64,000 nt of DNA from Thermodesulfovibrio sp. (lineage in GTDB: Bacteria; Nitrospirota; Thermodesulfovibrionia; Thermodesulfovibrionales; Thermodesulfovibrionaceae): contig JANXBK010000004.1 of NCBI GenBank assembly GCA_025057595.1, forward strand, positions 40,793 to 104,792. The letters run 5' to 3'. Positions 8,619 through 18,235 of this stretch are shown in pieces. Positions within the stretch are counted from its first letter, which is position 1. Each line of letters begins with the position of its first letter. The notes under the pieces are model-generated. The model had not been told where the DNA came from, did not search any database, and worked only from the letters and a program-made list of their open reading frames with translations. Position numbers and translations under genes: made by a program.

Positions 8619-11600
8619 TTGAGAAAAAAATTAATAATTATAATTATAGCTTCAGTAGCTGTCTTTTATTCTCTTTTTCATAAAATTGAAGTTTCTTCTT
8701 TTTTTAAAGATACTTTTATTTCAGAATTAAAAAATGCAACTGGAATGGATGTTGTTATTGAAAAAATATATCTTAATTTACTACCCCTTTACTTGGAAAT
8801 TAAAAATCTTTCCCTTACAGCTTCAGAAAAAGAAAAGCTAACAGTAAATAAATTAAAATTTTATATTGGATTAAGTAGAGTATTTTATAAAGAGTTAGAA
8901 GTAAAAAGACTATTAGTTCTTGATAGCAATGTTAAACTAAGCTATCCAAATTTGGTAAAAGCTATTGAAAATTTTAAAAGCTTCTTAGAACAACCTACTA
9001 AAATACCCTTTAAACTCATATTTTATTCAATTAGAGTAGAAAATCTCTCGGGTTCGTTCTTTGATGAAGAGGTAGATATAAATTTAAACAGATGTTATTT
9101 AACAATGCTATTGAAATCTAAACCTGAAATATACCTTTTTTCTGATATAAATACTCTTTCCAATACATATCCTGAAATAGATGTAAAAATTAAAGCTTTA
9201 TTAATGATCGAGAAAGACAAAATAGTTCTTAAGGAGTTTAAAGTTTTTGATAAAAATTCTCTTATTACTTCTACTGGAGAATTTAAATATCCAAGTTTTT
9301 TAGGAAATTTTATTATTACAGGAAAAATATTTTTCACATCTTTCTTAAAATCTTTGGGTATTATCAAAAGTAGAGAGGGAAATTTAAACTTCAAGGGAGA
9401 AATATATTTAACAGAAGATAGCAATTGGTTAAATAGAATTAAACTAAAATTAAAATTTGATGGAGGATTTTTGCTTGAAGAATTACTGCAAATATTAAAA
9501 GTATCTGAAAAATTAAGTGGATATACTGAACTTTCAGATGGAAAAATTGAAGGAAGTCTTGTCTCACCTGTCATAACTGCGAAAGTAGATTTAAAAAATG
9601 GAGATATTCTTGGAGTAAAAGTCAAAGCAGCAAAAGCTTATGCTATATATAAAAATAAAATATTGGAATTCAAAGATGGAAAAGCTTCTATATATGAAGG
9701 TTCTGCTGATCTATACATTTGGATAACTTTACCTGTAGTTTATAGACATTATGTCAATATCAATGTTAAAAATATCTCAAGCAATGGAGTTTTCGAACTA
9801 ATTAATTGGAATCCTAAAATTCCTCAAGGTGTAGTAAATGGTTGGTTAATTTCTGAAGGAGAAGAGTTTTCACCTCGAGGTTCGTTTGTTTATTTAAAAA
9901 AACAACAAAGTATTAGAGATTTAAGAGATAAAATTGAATGGATAAAGGGAAATTTTGAATCCGATAAAGGTAATTATAAGTTCAGCAATATAGAGATTGC
10001 AGCATCTAAAACCCATATTGAAACAAATGGATATTTTGATAGTAAATCTCGATACCTTAATTTTAATTTTACTTTAGAAAATGATGATATTGAGGAACTT
10101 TTACCTTATCAAAAAGGTATTCAGGGCAATGTAAATATTAAGGGTAGAATTTCAGGAGATATAAAAGACCCTGAGATATCATTGAATTTTACCTCCAAGG
10201 ATATTAATCTCCCCCTTAGTAGAATAATTAAATCAGCTCCTGAACATTCGTTATCATTTAGTTTTCTTACCGGCGATATAGTTTACAAAAAAAATCTCTT
10301 TCTCATTAATTATATTTTTAGTAAAAATTTATTAATTAAAGGAAAAGTTTTATTTCCCTTTGCAGAAGATCTTTTTGATATTAAAAAACCTCTATACGAT
10401 ATTTCTTTCTCATTGAAAAATATTGAAATTCGAAAGTTATATCTAAAAACACTGAAAGAAGAAATAAATACCTCAATACAATTAACTGGCTTAATAGAAG
10501 ATGAGGGAAATATGAAATTAGATTTAATTTCCACTGCGGTATTTTTAGGAAACAATAAAGTTTTTGATAAAGTTGAAGCTATAGTTGAATTACGAAATAA
10601 TACTTTCTTCTTTAAAAAATTAGATATTTACAGTAACGGAAATGTACTAAATGCCTCAGGTTACCTGGGATTTAACAAAGAAATAAATATTTTAGGAAAA
10701 TCAAAAACATTTGATATTACCGGTTTAACATCAACATATCTTAAAGAAGCAGGAGCAAAATTTATAGAAAAAGTAAGTTTAAGTAATATTTATTTTGATA
10801 TTAAGGGTGTGGTAGAAAACCCTGTTGTGAGAGCTGAAACAGCCTTTAGTGCTAAACTTGAAAAACAAAAGATAGTTGAAGGATTAATAAATCTTAACTA
10901 TCAAAAGGATTGTCTTGTGTTAGACTCCACTCTTATGAAAAATACACAACTGAAAGTTGAAGGTTTTATAGATAAAAATAGATGGCTTATAAATGGAAAA
11001 TTTAATTCAACTCGAATTGATATACTGGCTTCCGCATTTATAAATAATATTCCTGAAGAACTTATTTTTTTAGTTAATGGAGAAGTAGATGGAGAGATTA
11101 TAAATAAAAATTTAAATGCTAAAATTAATCTGAATAGAGTATTTACAAGAGTTTATGGAATAGGGCTTAGTAATAAAAATCCAATAGATATAAATATAAA
11201 AAATGGAAGTGTATACTTTACTCCAATTACTCTTGTCGGTCAAGCAACAGAATTAACAATAAAAGGCAAAGTGGTTGATTATTTTGATATTCTTATAGAA
11301 GGTTTGACTGATCTGAAACCCTTCAAAACCCTCTTTAAGGTTGAAGATTTAAAAGGCAAAGCTTTTATGCAAGTCTACATATATGAGAGTAAAAAAAATC
11401 CAGAAATAGCAGGAGCTGTTGATCTATATGATACCTCAATCACTTTTAAAAAAGATTTACCTACATTAAGTAATATAAATGCTACACTTTCATTTAATGA
11501 AGACAAGGTGATTATTGAAAAAGCCTCAGGAATACTTTCGGAAGGTAAAATCTATATAGATGGCTTTATATATCTTGAAAAACTCTCAGTGAAACAATTA

Positions 11601-12539
11601 GCATTAGCAGGGAAATTTTATGATGTTAGATGGATTCTAACTCCAGAATGTTGGGCTTATGTTGATGGTCAAATTTATTTAACTGGGAAATATTCAAAAC
11701 CTTTGATTTCAGGACAACTAAATATTAAAAAAGGAGTTTATACAGAAAGATTTGACTGGACAAAATTTGCTGTTAAGTCAATTTCTTCTCTAAATAACAT
11801 TATTGGAAAAAATAGCTGGTTTAGTAATTTAAACTTTAATTTAAGAGTTCAAGCTAATAATTTCTTGATTAATAATAATCTTGCTACGGTTAATTTAAAG
11901 GGCGATTTTCTTCTAAAAGGCTTAATTAATGATCCTTCAATAATTGGATGGATAAATGCTAAAGAAGGATGGGTCTACTTCAGAGGAAATAGATTCGAGA
12001 TTTTAAAACTCTTAATTCAATTTACTCCAGATACCATTAAACCTTACTTAAATATTTCTGCTAAAACTACTCTCTCCCAATACAATATTATGTTAAACAT
12101 TAATGGATATGTAGACCAGTTTAATCTTATCTTAACTTCAAATCCTCCTTTGTCAGAGCAAGAACTTCTTAATCTATTAGTCTTAGGACAAAATGGAAAC
12201 TATAAAAAAGAACCTACAGTGACAGAGGCAACATCATTTATTACAGGACAAATACAATCTTTAATTGAAGAAAGAGTAAAAGGATTAACTGGCCTTGATG
12301 TTATGAGTGTTGAGCCAACTTTATCTAAAACAAGTGGTTCAATCGCTCCAAAAGTAACTGTAGGTAAAAGACTTATGGATGGAAGAATGATAGTTACTTA
12401 TTCAACAGTAGCAGGGACAACAGCTGAACAAATAATAAAAGTTGAATACTACGTAAAAAAAGGAGTTTCTCTTATTGGAGTCAGAGATGAAATTGGAGGG
12501 ATTTCTGGTGCGATTAAGTTTCGTTTTGAGTTTCATTAG
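8619..12539 (+). CDS. tamB: TamB/DUF490-like translocation and assembly protein
   Basis: 1306 aa beta-rich protein with N-terminal TM; C-terminal PPLSEQELLNLLVLG and VTVGKRL...V.YS motifs; adjacent to an Omp85 gene. Confidence 0.88.
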   Translation: MRKKLIIIIIASVAVFYSLFHKIEVSSFFKDTFISELKNATGMDVVIEKIYLNLLPLYLEIKNLSLTASEKEKLTVNKLKFYIGLSRVFYKELEVKRLLVLDSNVKLSYPNLVKAIENFKSFLEQPTKIPFKLIFYSIRVENLSGSFFDEEVDINLNRCYLTMLLKSKPEIYLFSDINTLSNTYPEIDVKIKALLMIEKDKIVLKEFKVFDKNSLITSTGEFKYPSFLGNFIITGKIFFTSFLKSLGIIKSREGNLNFKGEIYLTEDSNWLNRIKLKLKFDGGFLLEELLQILKVSEKLSGYTELSDGKIEGSLVSPVITAKVDLKNGDILGVKVKAAKAYAIYKNKILEFKDGKASIYEGSADLYIWITLPVVYRHYVNINVKNISSNGVFELINWNPKIPQGVVNGWLISEGEEFSPRGSFVYLKKQQSIRDLRDKIEWIKGNFESDKGNYKFSNIEIAASKTHIETNGYFDSKSRYLNFNFTLENDDIEELLPYQKGIQGNVNIKGRISGDIKDPEISLNFTSKDINLPLSRIIKSAPEHSLSFSFLTGDIVYKKNLFLINYIFSKNLLIKGKVLFPFAEDLFDIKKPLYDISFSLKNIEIRKLYLKTLKEEINTSIQLTGLIEDEGNMKLDLISTAVFLGNNKVFDKVEAIVELRNNTFFFKKLDIYSNGNVLNASGYLGFNKEINILGKSKTFDITGLTSTYLKEAGAKFIEKVSLSNIYFDIKGVVENPVVRAETAFSAKLEKQKIVEGLINLNYQKDCLVLDSTLMKNTQLKVEGFIDKNRWLINGKFNSTRIDILASAFINNIPEELIFLVNGEVDGEIINKNLNAKINLNRVFTRVYGIGLSNKNPIDINIKNGSVYFTPITLVGQATELTIKGKVVDYFDILIEGLTDLKPFKTLFKVEDLKGKAFMQVYIYESKKNPEIAGAVDLYDTSITFKKDLPTLSNINATLSFNEDKVIIEKASGILSEGKIYIDGFIYLEKLSVKQLALAGKFYDVRWILTPECWAYVDGQIYLTGKYSKPLISGQLNIKKGVYTERFDWTKFAVKSISSLNNIIGKNSWFSNLNFNLRVQANNFLINNNLATVNLKGDFLLKGLINDPSIIGWINAKEGWVYFRGNRFEILKLLIQFTPDTIKPYLNISAKTTLSQYNIMLNINGYVDQFNLILTSNPPLSEQELLNLLVLGQNGNYKKEPTVTEATSFITGQIQSLIEERVKGLTGLDVMSVEPTLSKTSGSIAPKVTVGKRLMDGRMIVTYSTVAGTTAEQIIKVEYYVKKGVSLIGVRDEIGGISGAIKFRFEFH

Positions 12540-15150
12540 TATATTTATTTACTCAATATATGGTTTTGCTCAAGATTATTTTGTTAAAGAAATTGAAATT
12601 CAAGGTTTAGTATCAATTCCTAAGGAGGAGTTTATCTATCTTTTAGGAGTTAAGGAAAATGAAAGATTTAAAGTTGAAGATATCACAAAGGGAATTAAAA
12701 GAGTTTTCCTAAAAGATATATTTGAAGAAATCATTGTCAATTATGATGCTCAATCATTGAAAATCTCAATTAAAGAAAAGCCTGTTGTAAATTCAATAGA
12801 AATCAAAGGAAATAAACATTTTCCAGAAAGCTTTTATATAAAAATTCTTAATTTTAAAGAAGGTGACAGGTTGAAAGAGTCTAAACTAAAAGCATCAATA
12901 AATCTTATAAAAAGTAAACTTTATGAGAGAGGTTTTATAAATTCTGACATTAAAATAAATAAACTAATTAAGGATAATTTTTGTAGAGTAGAAATTTATG
13001 TAGAGGAAGGACAACCATGTAAAATAAGAGAGATAAAATGGGAAGGTGATGTAGATGATTACATTATAAATTTTTTTAAATTAGAGCCTGGAGATATATT
13101 TGATCAAGAAGCTATTAAGGAATCTATTAAAAAACTTAAAAAATCACTTGAAAAAGAGGGATACATTGGCACAGAAATATCATATAGTTTTAAGAATGAT
13201 AGTTTAACTTTTAGTATTAAAAAAGGTAAAATTTTGAGAATTAGATTATTAGGTGCAGAATCTATAGAGGAAAAGGAGTTAAAAAATATAATATTAGCCC
13301 ACTTAAAAGAAAAAATCGATGAAAATGTAATAAGAGATAGTGTAAATAGTATAATTTCCCTTTACTCTGAAAGAGGTTTTAAAAATGTTAATATAATTCC
13401 GCTTGTTGAATCCAAAGACAATGAGTGGGAAATTACCTATATAGTAAAAGAAAAGCATATTAACTTTGTAGAAGAAATAAAAATCTCTTCAAAATTTTCA
13501 GAGGAAATAAAAGAAATTCTTACAAACAAGGAAGGACAACCTATTAACTATAATAAACTGGAAAGTGACAGACGAAAAATAGAAGAGTATCTTAGAGCAA
13601 AAGGTTTTTACACAGCTAAAGTATCTCCTGCGGAACTTACAGAGAAAAACCAAAAAGTAAGAATTTTTTTTGATGTACAAGAAGGCAAGCAAATTAGAAT
13701 AAAATCTATTTATATAGAAAAAATTAATGAAATAAAAATTAATGAAATAAAAGAAACTAAAGAAATATTAGAAAAGTATACAGGAAAACCTTTTCACGAA
13801 GGGATAATTATTGAACTTAAAAGAGTTTTAAGAGATTTTTATTTAAAAAATGGTTATTTATATGTAAATATAGAGGCAACCTATGAGATAGAAGAAGATT
13901 CTGCTAAAATTTTTTTTAAAATTGATCCAGGAGAAAAAAAATATTTTGGCAGATCAATTATTCTTGGCAACAGAAAAACAAAAACAAAATTTATTTATCA
14001 GAGACTTCTACCAAAGGAGAATCAACCCTATAATCCTTACTTATTAGATCAAGAAAGACAAATTCTTTATGGTACAGGACTTTTTTCTTTAATAGATATT
14101 AAAAATCAAATCCAAGACAGTAACATAGATTTAATTTATAACTTTGAAGAGCTTCCTGCTGGAGCTATTGAATTTGGTGTAGGTTACGGAGAATATGAAA
14201 GACTAAAGGCTTTTATTGATTTTTCATACATAAACTTATTTGGTATGAATAAACAAATATTTTCAAGATTTGAATTAAATACTCTTGAAACAAGAGTTTA
14301 CACTACTTATATTGATCCATGGATAGGTAGAAAATTAAGCTTTAAATCTTCTTTGATGTTTGAGAGAGCAAATGTTAAAAATATAGATACAAAAGAAATA
14401 ATTTATAAGATTAAAAGATATGGATTATCGACAGGCTTTGAAAAAAAATTTACCGATACATTTAAGACTGAAATACTTTATGAATTAAACTACTCAAAAA
14501 CATGGGATGTTTTACCAGAGGTTGTAATATCTAATCAGGATATAGGAGAAATTTTAACAAGTGGAGTAAAGTTATCACTTATTTATGACAGCAGAGATAA
14601 TCCATTTGATCCGGAAAAAGGTATTTTAGGAGGGCTAACAATAAAATTAACAAGCAAAAGTATAGGTTCAGAGATAAATTTTTTAAAATCCTCTTTTTAT
14701 ATAAATAAATATATTAAAATCGCCGAAGGAGTTATCTTAGCAACTTCATTAAGAAGTGGTTTGGCATGGCTTTATGATGATACTAAAGAACTACCAATAT
14801 CTGAAAGATACTTTCTTGGAGGGAGAGATACTATTAGAGGATACCCTCAAAATACAGTTGGTCCAAAAAGAGATAATCAGCCTACAGGAGGTAATGCATT
14901 TTTAATGGGAAATATTGAATTAAGAAATTATTTAGGTAAAAATTTATTTTTAGTAAATTTTCTTGATTTTGGCAATGTCTGGAAAAGAGTAGGGGATGTT
15001 GATCCTTCCGATTTGAAATACACTACAGGAATAGGCTTTAGATATAAAACTCCTATTGGTCTAATAAGAGTTGATTATGGACATAAGTTAAACAGACAAA
15101 AGGGTGAATCAAGTGGAGAAATTCATTTTAGCATCGGTCATGCTTTTTAG
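12508..15150 (+). CDS. Omp85/BamA-family outer membrane protein with multiple POTRA domains
   Basis: Tandem POTRA-like repeats then barrel with RYFLGGRDTIRGY and SIGHAF-type C-terminus. Start revised to GTG 12508 (SD ggaggg at 12495); the ORF track start at 12475 lies deeper in tamB. Confidence 0.9.
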   Translation: MRLSFVLSFISIFIYSIYGFAQDYFVKEIEIQGLVSIPKEEFIYLLGVKENERFKVEDITKGIKRVFLKDIFEEIIVNYDAQSLKISIKEKPVVNSIEIKGNKHFPESFYIKILNFKEGDRLKESKLKASINLIKSKLYERGFINSDIKINKLIKDNFCRVEIYVEEGQPCKIREIKWEGDVDDYIINFFKLEPGDIFDQEAIKESIKKLKKSLEKEGYIGTEISYSFKNDSLTFSIKKGKILRIRLLGAESIEEKELKNIILAHLKEKIDENVIRDSVNSIISLYSERGFKNVNIIPLVESKDNEWEITYIVKEKHINFVEEIKISSKFSEEIKEILTNKEGQPINYNKLESDRRKIEEYLRAKGFYTAKVSPAELTEKNQKVRIFFDVQEGKQIRIKSIYIEKINEIKINEIKETKEILEKYTGKPFHEGIIIELKRVLRDFYLKNGYLYVNIEATYEIEEDSAKIFFKIDPGEKKYFGRSIILGNRKTKTKFIYQRLLPKENQPYNPYLLDQERQILYGTGLFSLIDIKNQIQDSNIDLIYNFEELPAGAIEFGVGYGEYERLKAFIDFSYINLFGMNKQIFSRFELNTLETRVYTTYIDPWIGRKLSFKSSLMFERANVKNIDTKEIIYKIKRYGLSTGFEKKFTDTFKTEILYELNYSKTWDVLPEVVISNQDIGEILTSGVKLSLIYDSRDNPFDPEKGILGGLTIKLTSKSIGSEINFLKSSFYINKYIKIAEGVILATSLRSGLAWLYDDTKELPISERYFLGGRDTIRGYPQNTVGPKRDNQPTGGNAFLMGNIELRNYLGKNLFLVNFLDFGNVWKRVGDVDPSDLKYTTGIGFRYKTPIGLIRVDYGHKLNRQKGESSGEIHFSIGHAF

Positions 15151-15604
15151 TTTTATATCTTTCTCTTTAGGATTCTCAGAGGAGGTAGTTGATAGAGTTA
15201 TTGCATATGTTGACAACTATGCAATTACATTAAAAGAGTTTATTGTTTTTTCAAAAAAAATGAAAGAGAATTTCTCTGATATGCAAAATGAAGAAATATT
15301 AGAGACAATGATTAATCGAATTCTTTTAATTAAAAAAGCTGAGGAATACTTTGCTGGACTTCCAGAAGAAGAGTTAATTAACAACTATATTGAATTGAAG
15401 ATAAAATCCACTATAATAATTTCTGAAGATAAAGTAAGAAACTACTATGAAAGTAATAAAGATAAATTTAAAAACATTCCTTATATTTCTATTAGAGAAG
15501 AGATAGAAAAATATCTATTTGAAAAAGAGTTAAATAAAAAACTTAAAGAACATATTAAAGAACTTAGAGAATCTACTGAGATTAAGATAATTTTTATTCC
15601 TTAA
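15116..15604 (+). CDS. SurA N-terminal-like periplasmic chaperone-type protein
   Basis: Signal peptide then EEVVDRVIAYVDNYAITLKEF...LETMINRILLIKKAEE. Probable GTG start at 15116. Confidence 0.7.
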   Translation, partial: EKFILASVMLFSFISFSLGFSEEVVDRVIAYVDNYAITLKEFIVFSKKMKENFSDMQNEEILETMINRILLIKKAEEYFAGLPEEELINNYIELKIKSTIIISEDKVRNYYESNKDKFKNIPYISIREEIEKYLFEKELNKKLKEHIKELRESTEIKIIFIP

Positions 15605-16052
15605 ATTTATAGATTAAAGCAGTTTCATCACATTCTGGAAACTTTGGACATTTGATGCAATCTCCCCATATTTTTTGAGGAAGTTTTGTTTTATCAATCT
15701 CCCTAAAACCTAACTTTTTGAAAAACTGCGGAATATAGGTAAGAACAAATACACTTTTAACTCCTAAAATTCCCGCTTCTCTTAAACATTTTTTAACAAG
15801 CAAACTTCCGATACCTCTATTTTGATCTTCCTTTTTTACTACTAAAGATCTTATTTCAGCTAAATCTTCCCATAAAATATGTAAAGCACACACTCCTTTA
15901 ATTTCGTTATTTTCCTCTACTAAATAGAAATCTCTTAAATTTTCGTAAATTTCATTTAAAGAGCGAGGAAGCATCTCACCCTTTTTAGCAAAATCATTTA
16001 TTAACTTATGGATAGTTTTAACATCTTTAATTAAAGCTTTTCTAATTTTCAA
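15594..16052 (-). CDS. GNAT N-acetyltransferase (ArgA-like)
   Basis: IRKALIKDVKTIHKLI..., EIRSLVVKKEDQNRGIGSLLV acetyl-CoA binding motif, FFKKLGFREI. Confidence 0.88.
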   Translation of the reverse strand: MKIRKALIKDVKTIHKLINDFAKKGEMLPRSLNEIYENLRDFYLVEENNEIKGVCALHILWEDLAEIRSLVVKKEDQNRGIGSLLVKKCLREAGILGVKSVFVLTYIPQFFKKLGFREIDKTKLPQKIWGDCIKCPKFPECDETALIYKFKE

Positions 16053-16578
16053 ATAGTGAATAACCTCTTAATACTAATCTTTTATTTATCTCTAATATGT
16101 CTTTTCCTTTTAATGAAACTTCTTCCAAAGTTTCAATAACTTTTTCAATACTTATTAATTTTGATAACTTTACAAAAGCTCCTAGAATAACCATATTAGC
16201 AAATTTAGGATTTCCTAAAATCGCAGCTTCTTCAGATGCCTTTATAGGGAAAATATTTATATCATTTCTACTTTTTTTAGATTTAATTATAGAAGCATCA
16301 TAAATTAATACTCCTTGAGAGACTAACCTATTTATAAAGGCATCATATGAAATCTCATTCAATACTATGAGATAATCAGCGCTTTTAACAATTGGTGAGC
16401 CAATTAACTCATCAGAGATTATAACAGTACAGTTAGCCCTTCCTCCCCTCATCTCAGCTCCATAGGAAGGAAACCATGTGACTTCTCTATTATCCTTCAT
16501 AGCTGCGTATGCTATAATTTTTCCTAAAAAAAGTACTCCTTGTCCACCAGAACCACCTATAATTATTCTTTGTTCCAT
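16042..16578 (-). CDS. 2-oxoacid:acceptor oxidoreductase, gamma subunit
   Basis: IIIGGSGGQGVLFLGKIIAYAA and TWFPSYGAEMRGGRANCTVIIS motifs. Confidence 0.93.
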   Translation of the reverse strand: MEQRIIIGGSGGQGVLFLGKIIAYAAMKDNREVTWFPSYGAEMRGGRANCTVIISDELIGSPIVKSADYLIVLNEISYDAFINRLVSQGVLIYDASIIKSKKSRNDINIFPIKASEEAAILGNPKFANMVILGAFVKLSKLISIEKVIETLEEVSLKGKDILEINKRLVLRGYSLFEN

Positions 16579-17309
16579 TTATCCTTTATCACTCCTAATT
16601 TATACTCTTTTATCATGTTTTCTCTAAGCCAATATAATGCTTTCTCAGGAGACATTTCCCAATCAGTAGGGCAGGGTGAAAGTATTTCAACAAAACTGAA
16701 TCCCTTATTTTCAATTTGACATCTAAAAGCTTGTTCGATATATTTTTTTGTCATAACTATGTTTTTGTAGTTATCCAAAGAACCCCTTGCTACAAAAGCG
16801 GTTCCTTCAAGTAAAGCAATCAACTCAGATACATGAAGAGGATAACCGGTAGTTTGTGGATCTCTACCACAGGGAGTTGTAGTTGTCTTTTGGGATATAA
16901 GAGTTGTAGGAGCCATCTGCCCACCTGTCATTCCATAGTTTGCATTATTTATAAAAAACACTGTTATATTCTCTCCTCTATTTGCTGCATGTATTATCTC
17001 AGCTGTTCCAATTGCTGCAAGATCTCCATCTCCCTGATAGGTAAAGATAATTTTTTCAGGACAGGAACGCTTCATTCCCGTTGCTGCTGCGGGAGGTCTT
17101 CCATGAGGAATTTCAAGCATATCAATATCAAAATAATTATAGGCAAATACTGCACATCCCACCGGAGCCACTCCGATAGTAATTTCTCGAATCTTTAATT
17201 TATCTATGACCTCTGCAATAAGCCTATGAGCAATACTATGTCCACATCCAGGACAGTACTTAAAAGGGATATTTTTTAAAGATTTTGGTTTATAAAAAAT
17301 TTTTTTCAT
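16563..17309 (-). CDS. Thiamine pyrophosphate-dependent 2-oxoacid:ferredoxin oxidoreductase, beta subunit
   Basis: YCPGCGHSIAHRL, GDGDLAAIGTAEIIHAANRGENITVFFINNANYGMTGGQ. Confidence 0.94.
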   Translation of the reverse strand: MKKIFYKPKSLKNIPFKYCPGCGHSIAHRLIAEVIDKLKIREITIGVAPVGCAVFAYNYFDIDMLEIPHGRPPAAATGMKRSCPEKIIFTYQGDGDLAAIGTAEIIHAANRGENITVFFINNANYGMTGGQMAPTTLISQKTTTTPCGRDPQTTGYPLHVSELIALLEGTAFVARGSLDNYKNIVMTKKYIEQAFRCQIENKGFSFVEILSPCPTDWEMSPEKALYWLRENMIKEYKLGVIKDKWNKE

Positions 17310-18235
17310 AAATTTTTATTATAGCAAAAAATTTTATAATTTTTAATCACTCCTTCAATAATTCCTGTCTCACTTATTACTAATGCATTAGCACCTAGAT
17401 ACTCTAAAAATGTCTCAAGGATTAATAGACCACTGCAAATTATATCTGCTCTGTCTGGAGATAATCCGATAACTTTCTTTCGTTCTGAAATCGGAATATT
17501 TGATAAATATTTAAGCATAGATTTAAGTTTATCTATAGAAATTTCTGTTTTATGAGTTTTTTCTGGGCAGTAGCTATTTACTTTGCAAAAAATCATAGCA
17601 GCGGTGGAAGCAGTCCCCCCTGTTGCTATAATTTTTTCAATCCTTACATTAGGAATTCTATTTTCTATTTCTTTTCTGATATATCTCTTTGCATTGTTTA
17701 AGTCTTCTTGTAAGGGTAGGTCTTTTTTTAGAAACAGCTCTTTAATTTTTAACACTCCTACTGAAATTGAGTCTATAAGTAAACTATCCGTATTACTGTA
17801 AATCCATTCACTACTTCCTCCTCCAACATCTAAAATGAATATATTTTCATATTTTATTTCTTCTGTAACTCCTAAAAAAGTATAATATGCTTCTTGTTTT
17901 TCAGTAAAAACATTAATTTTTATACCTGTGGCTTTTTCCGCTAACTTACAAAACTCATTTGAGTTTTTAGCCTCTCTTAGAGCACTCGTGCCAAAAGCAA
18001 TAATGCAAAAAACATTATATTTTTCTGCGATTTTTTTAAATTTAATTAAAGCATCAATTGAGCTTTTTATTGATTCTTCTGATAAAATGGGACTTTTTGT
18101 TAAATTTTTTCCAAGTCGAGTAACGACTCTATCAGTATAAATTTTATTTAATTTATTTCCTTCTAAATTTCCTACAAGGAGTCTTAAAGTATTACTTCCG
18201 ATATCTATAACTGCGATGTTTTCAGTATGTTTCAT
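17306..18235 (-). CDS. ppx: Ppx/GppA phosphatase family protein
   Basis: AVIDIGSNTLRLLVG, FGTSALREAKNSNEF, DVGGGSSEW motifs. Confidence 0.92.
   Translation of the reverse strand: MKHTENIAVIDIGSNTLRLLVGNLEGNKLNKIYTDRVVTRLGKNLTKSPILSEESIKSSIDALIKFKKIAEKYNVFCIIAFGTSALREAKNSNEFCKLAEKATGIKINVFTEKQEAYYTFLGVTEEIKYENIFILDVGGGSSEWIYSNTDSLLIDSISVGVLKIKELFLKKDLPLQEDLNNAKRYIRKEIENRIPNVRIEKIIATGGTASTAAMIFCKVNSYCPEKTHKTEISIDKLKSMLKYLSNIPISERKKVIGLSPDRADIICSGLLILETFLEYLGANALVISETGIIEGVIKNYKIFCYNKNL

Noticed and set aside
9095-9625. 176-aa minus-strand ORF inside tamB
   Set aside because: Antisense to a long continuous TamB frame.
16833-17198. Cysteine/serine-rich plus-strand ORF inside the oxidoreductase beta gene
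   Set aside because: Antisense to a conserved TPP-binding domain; not a real cysteine-rich peptide.
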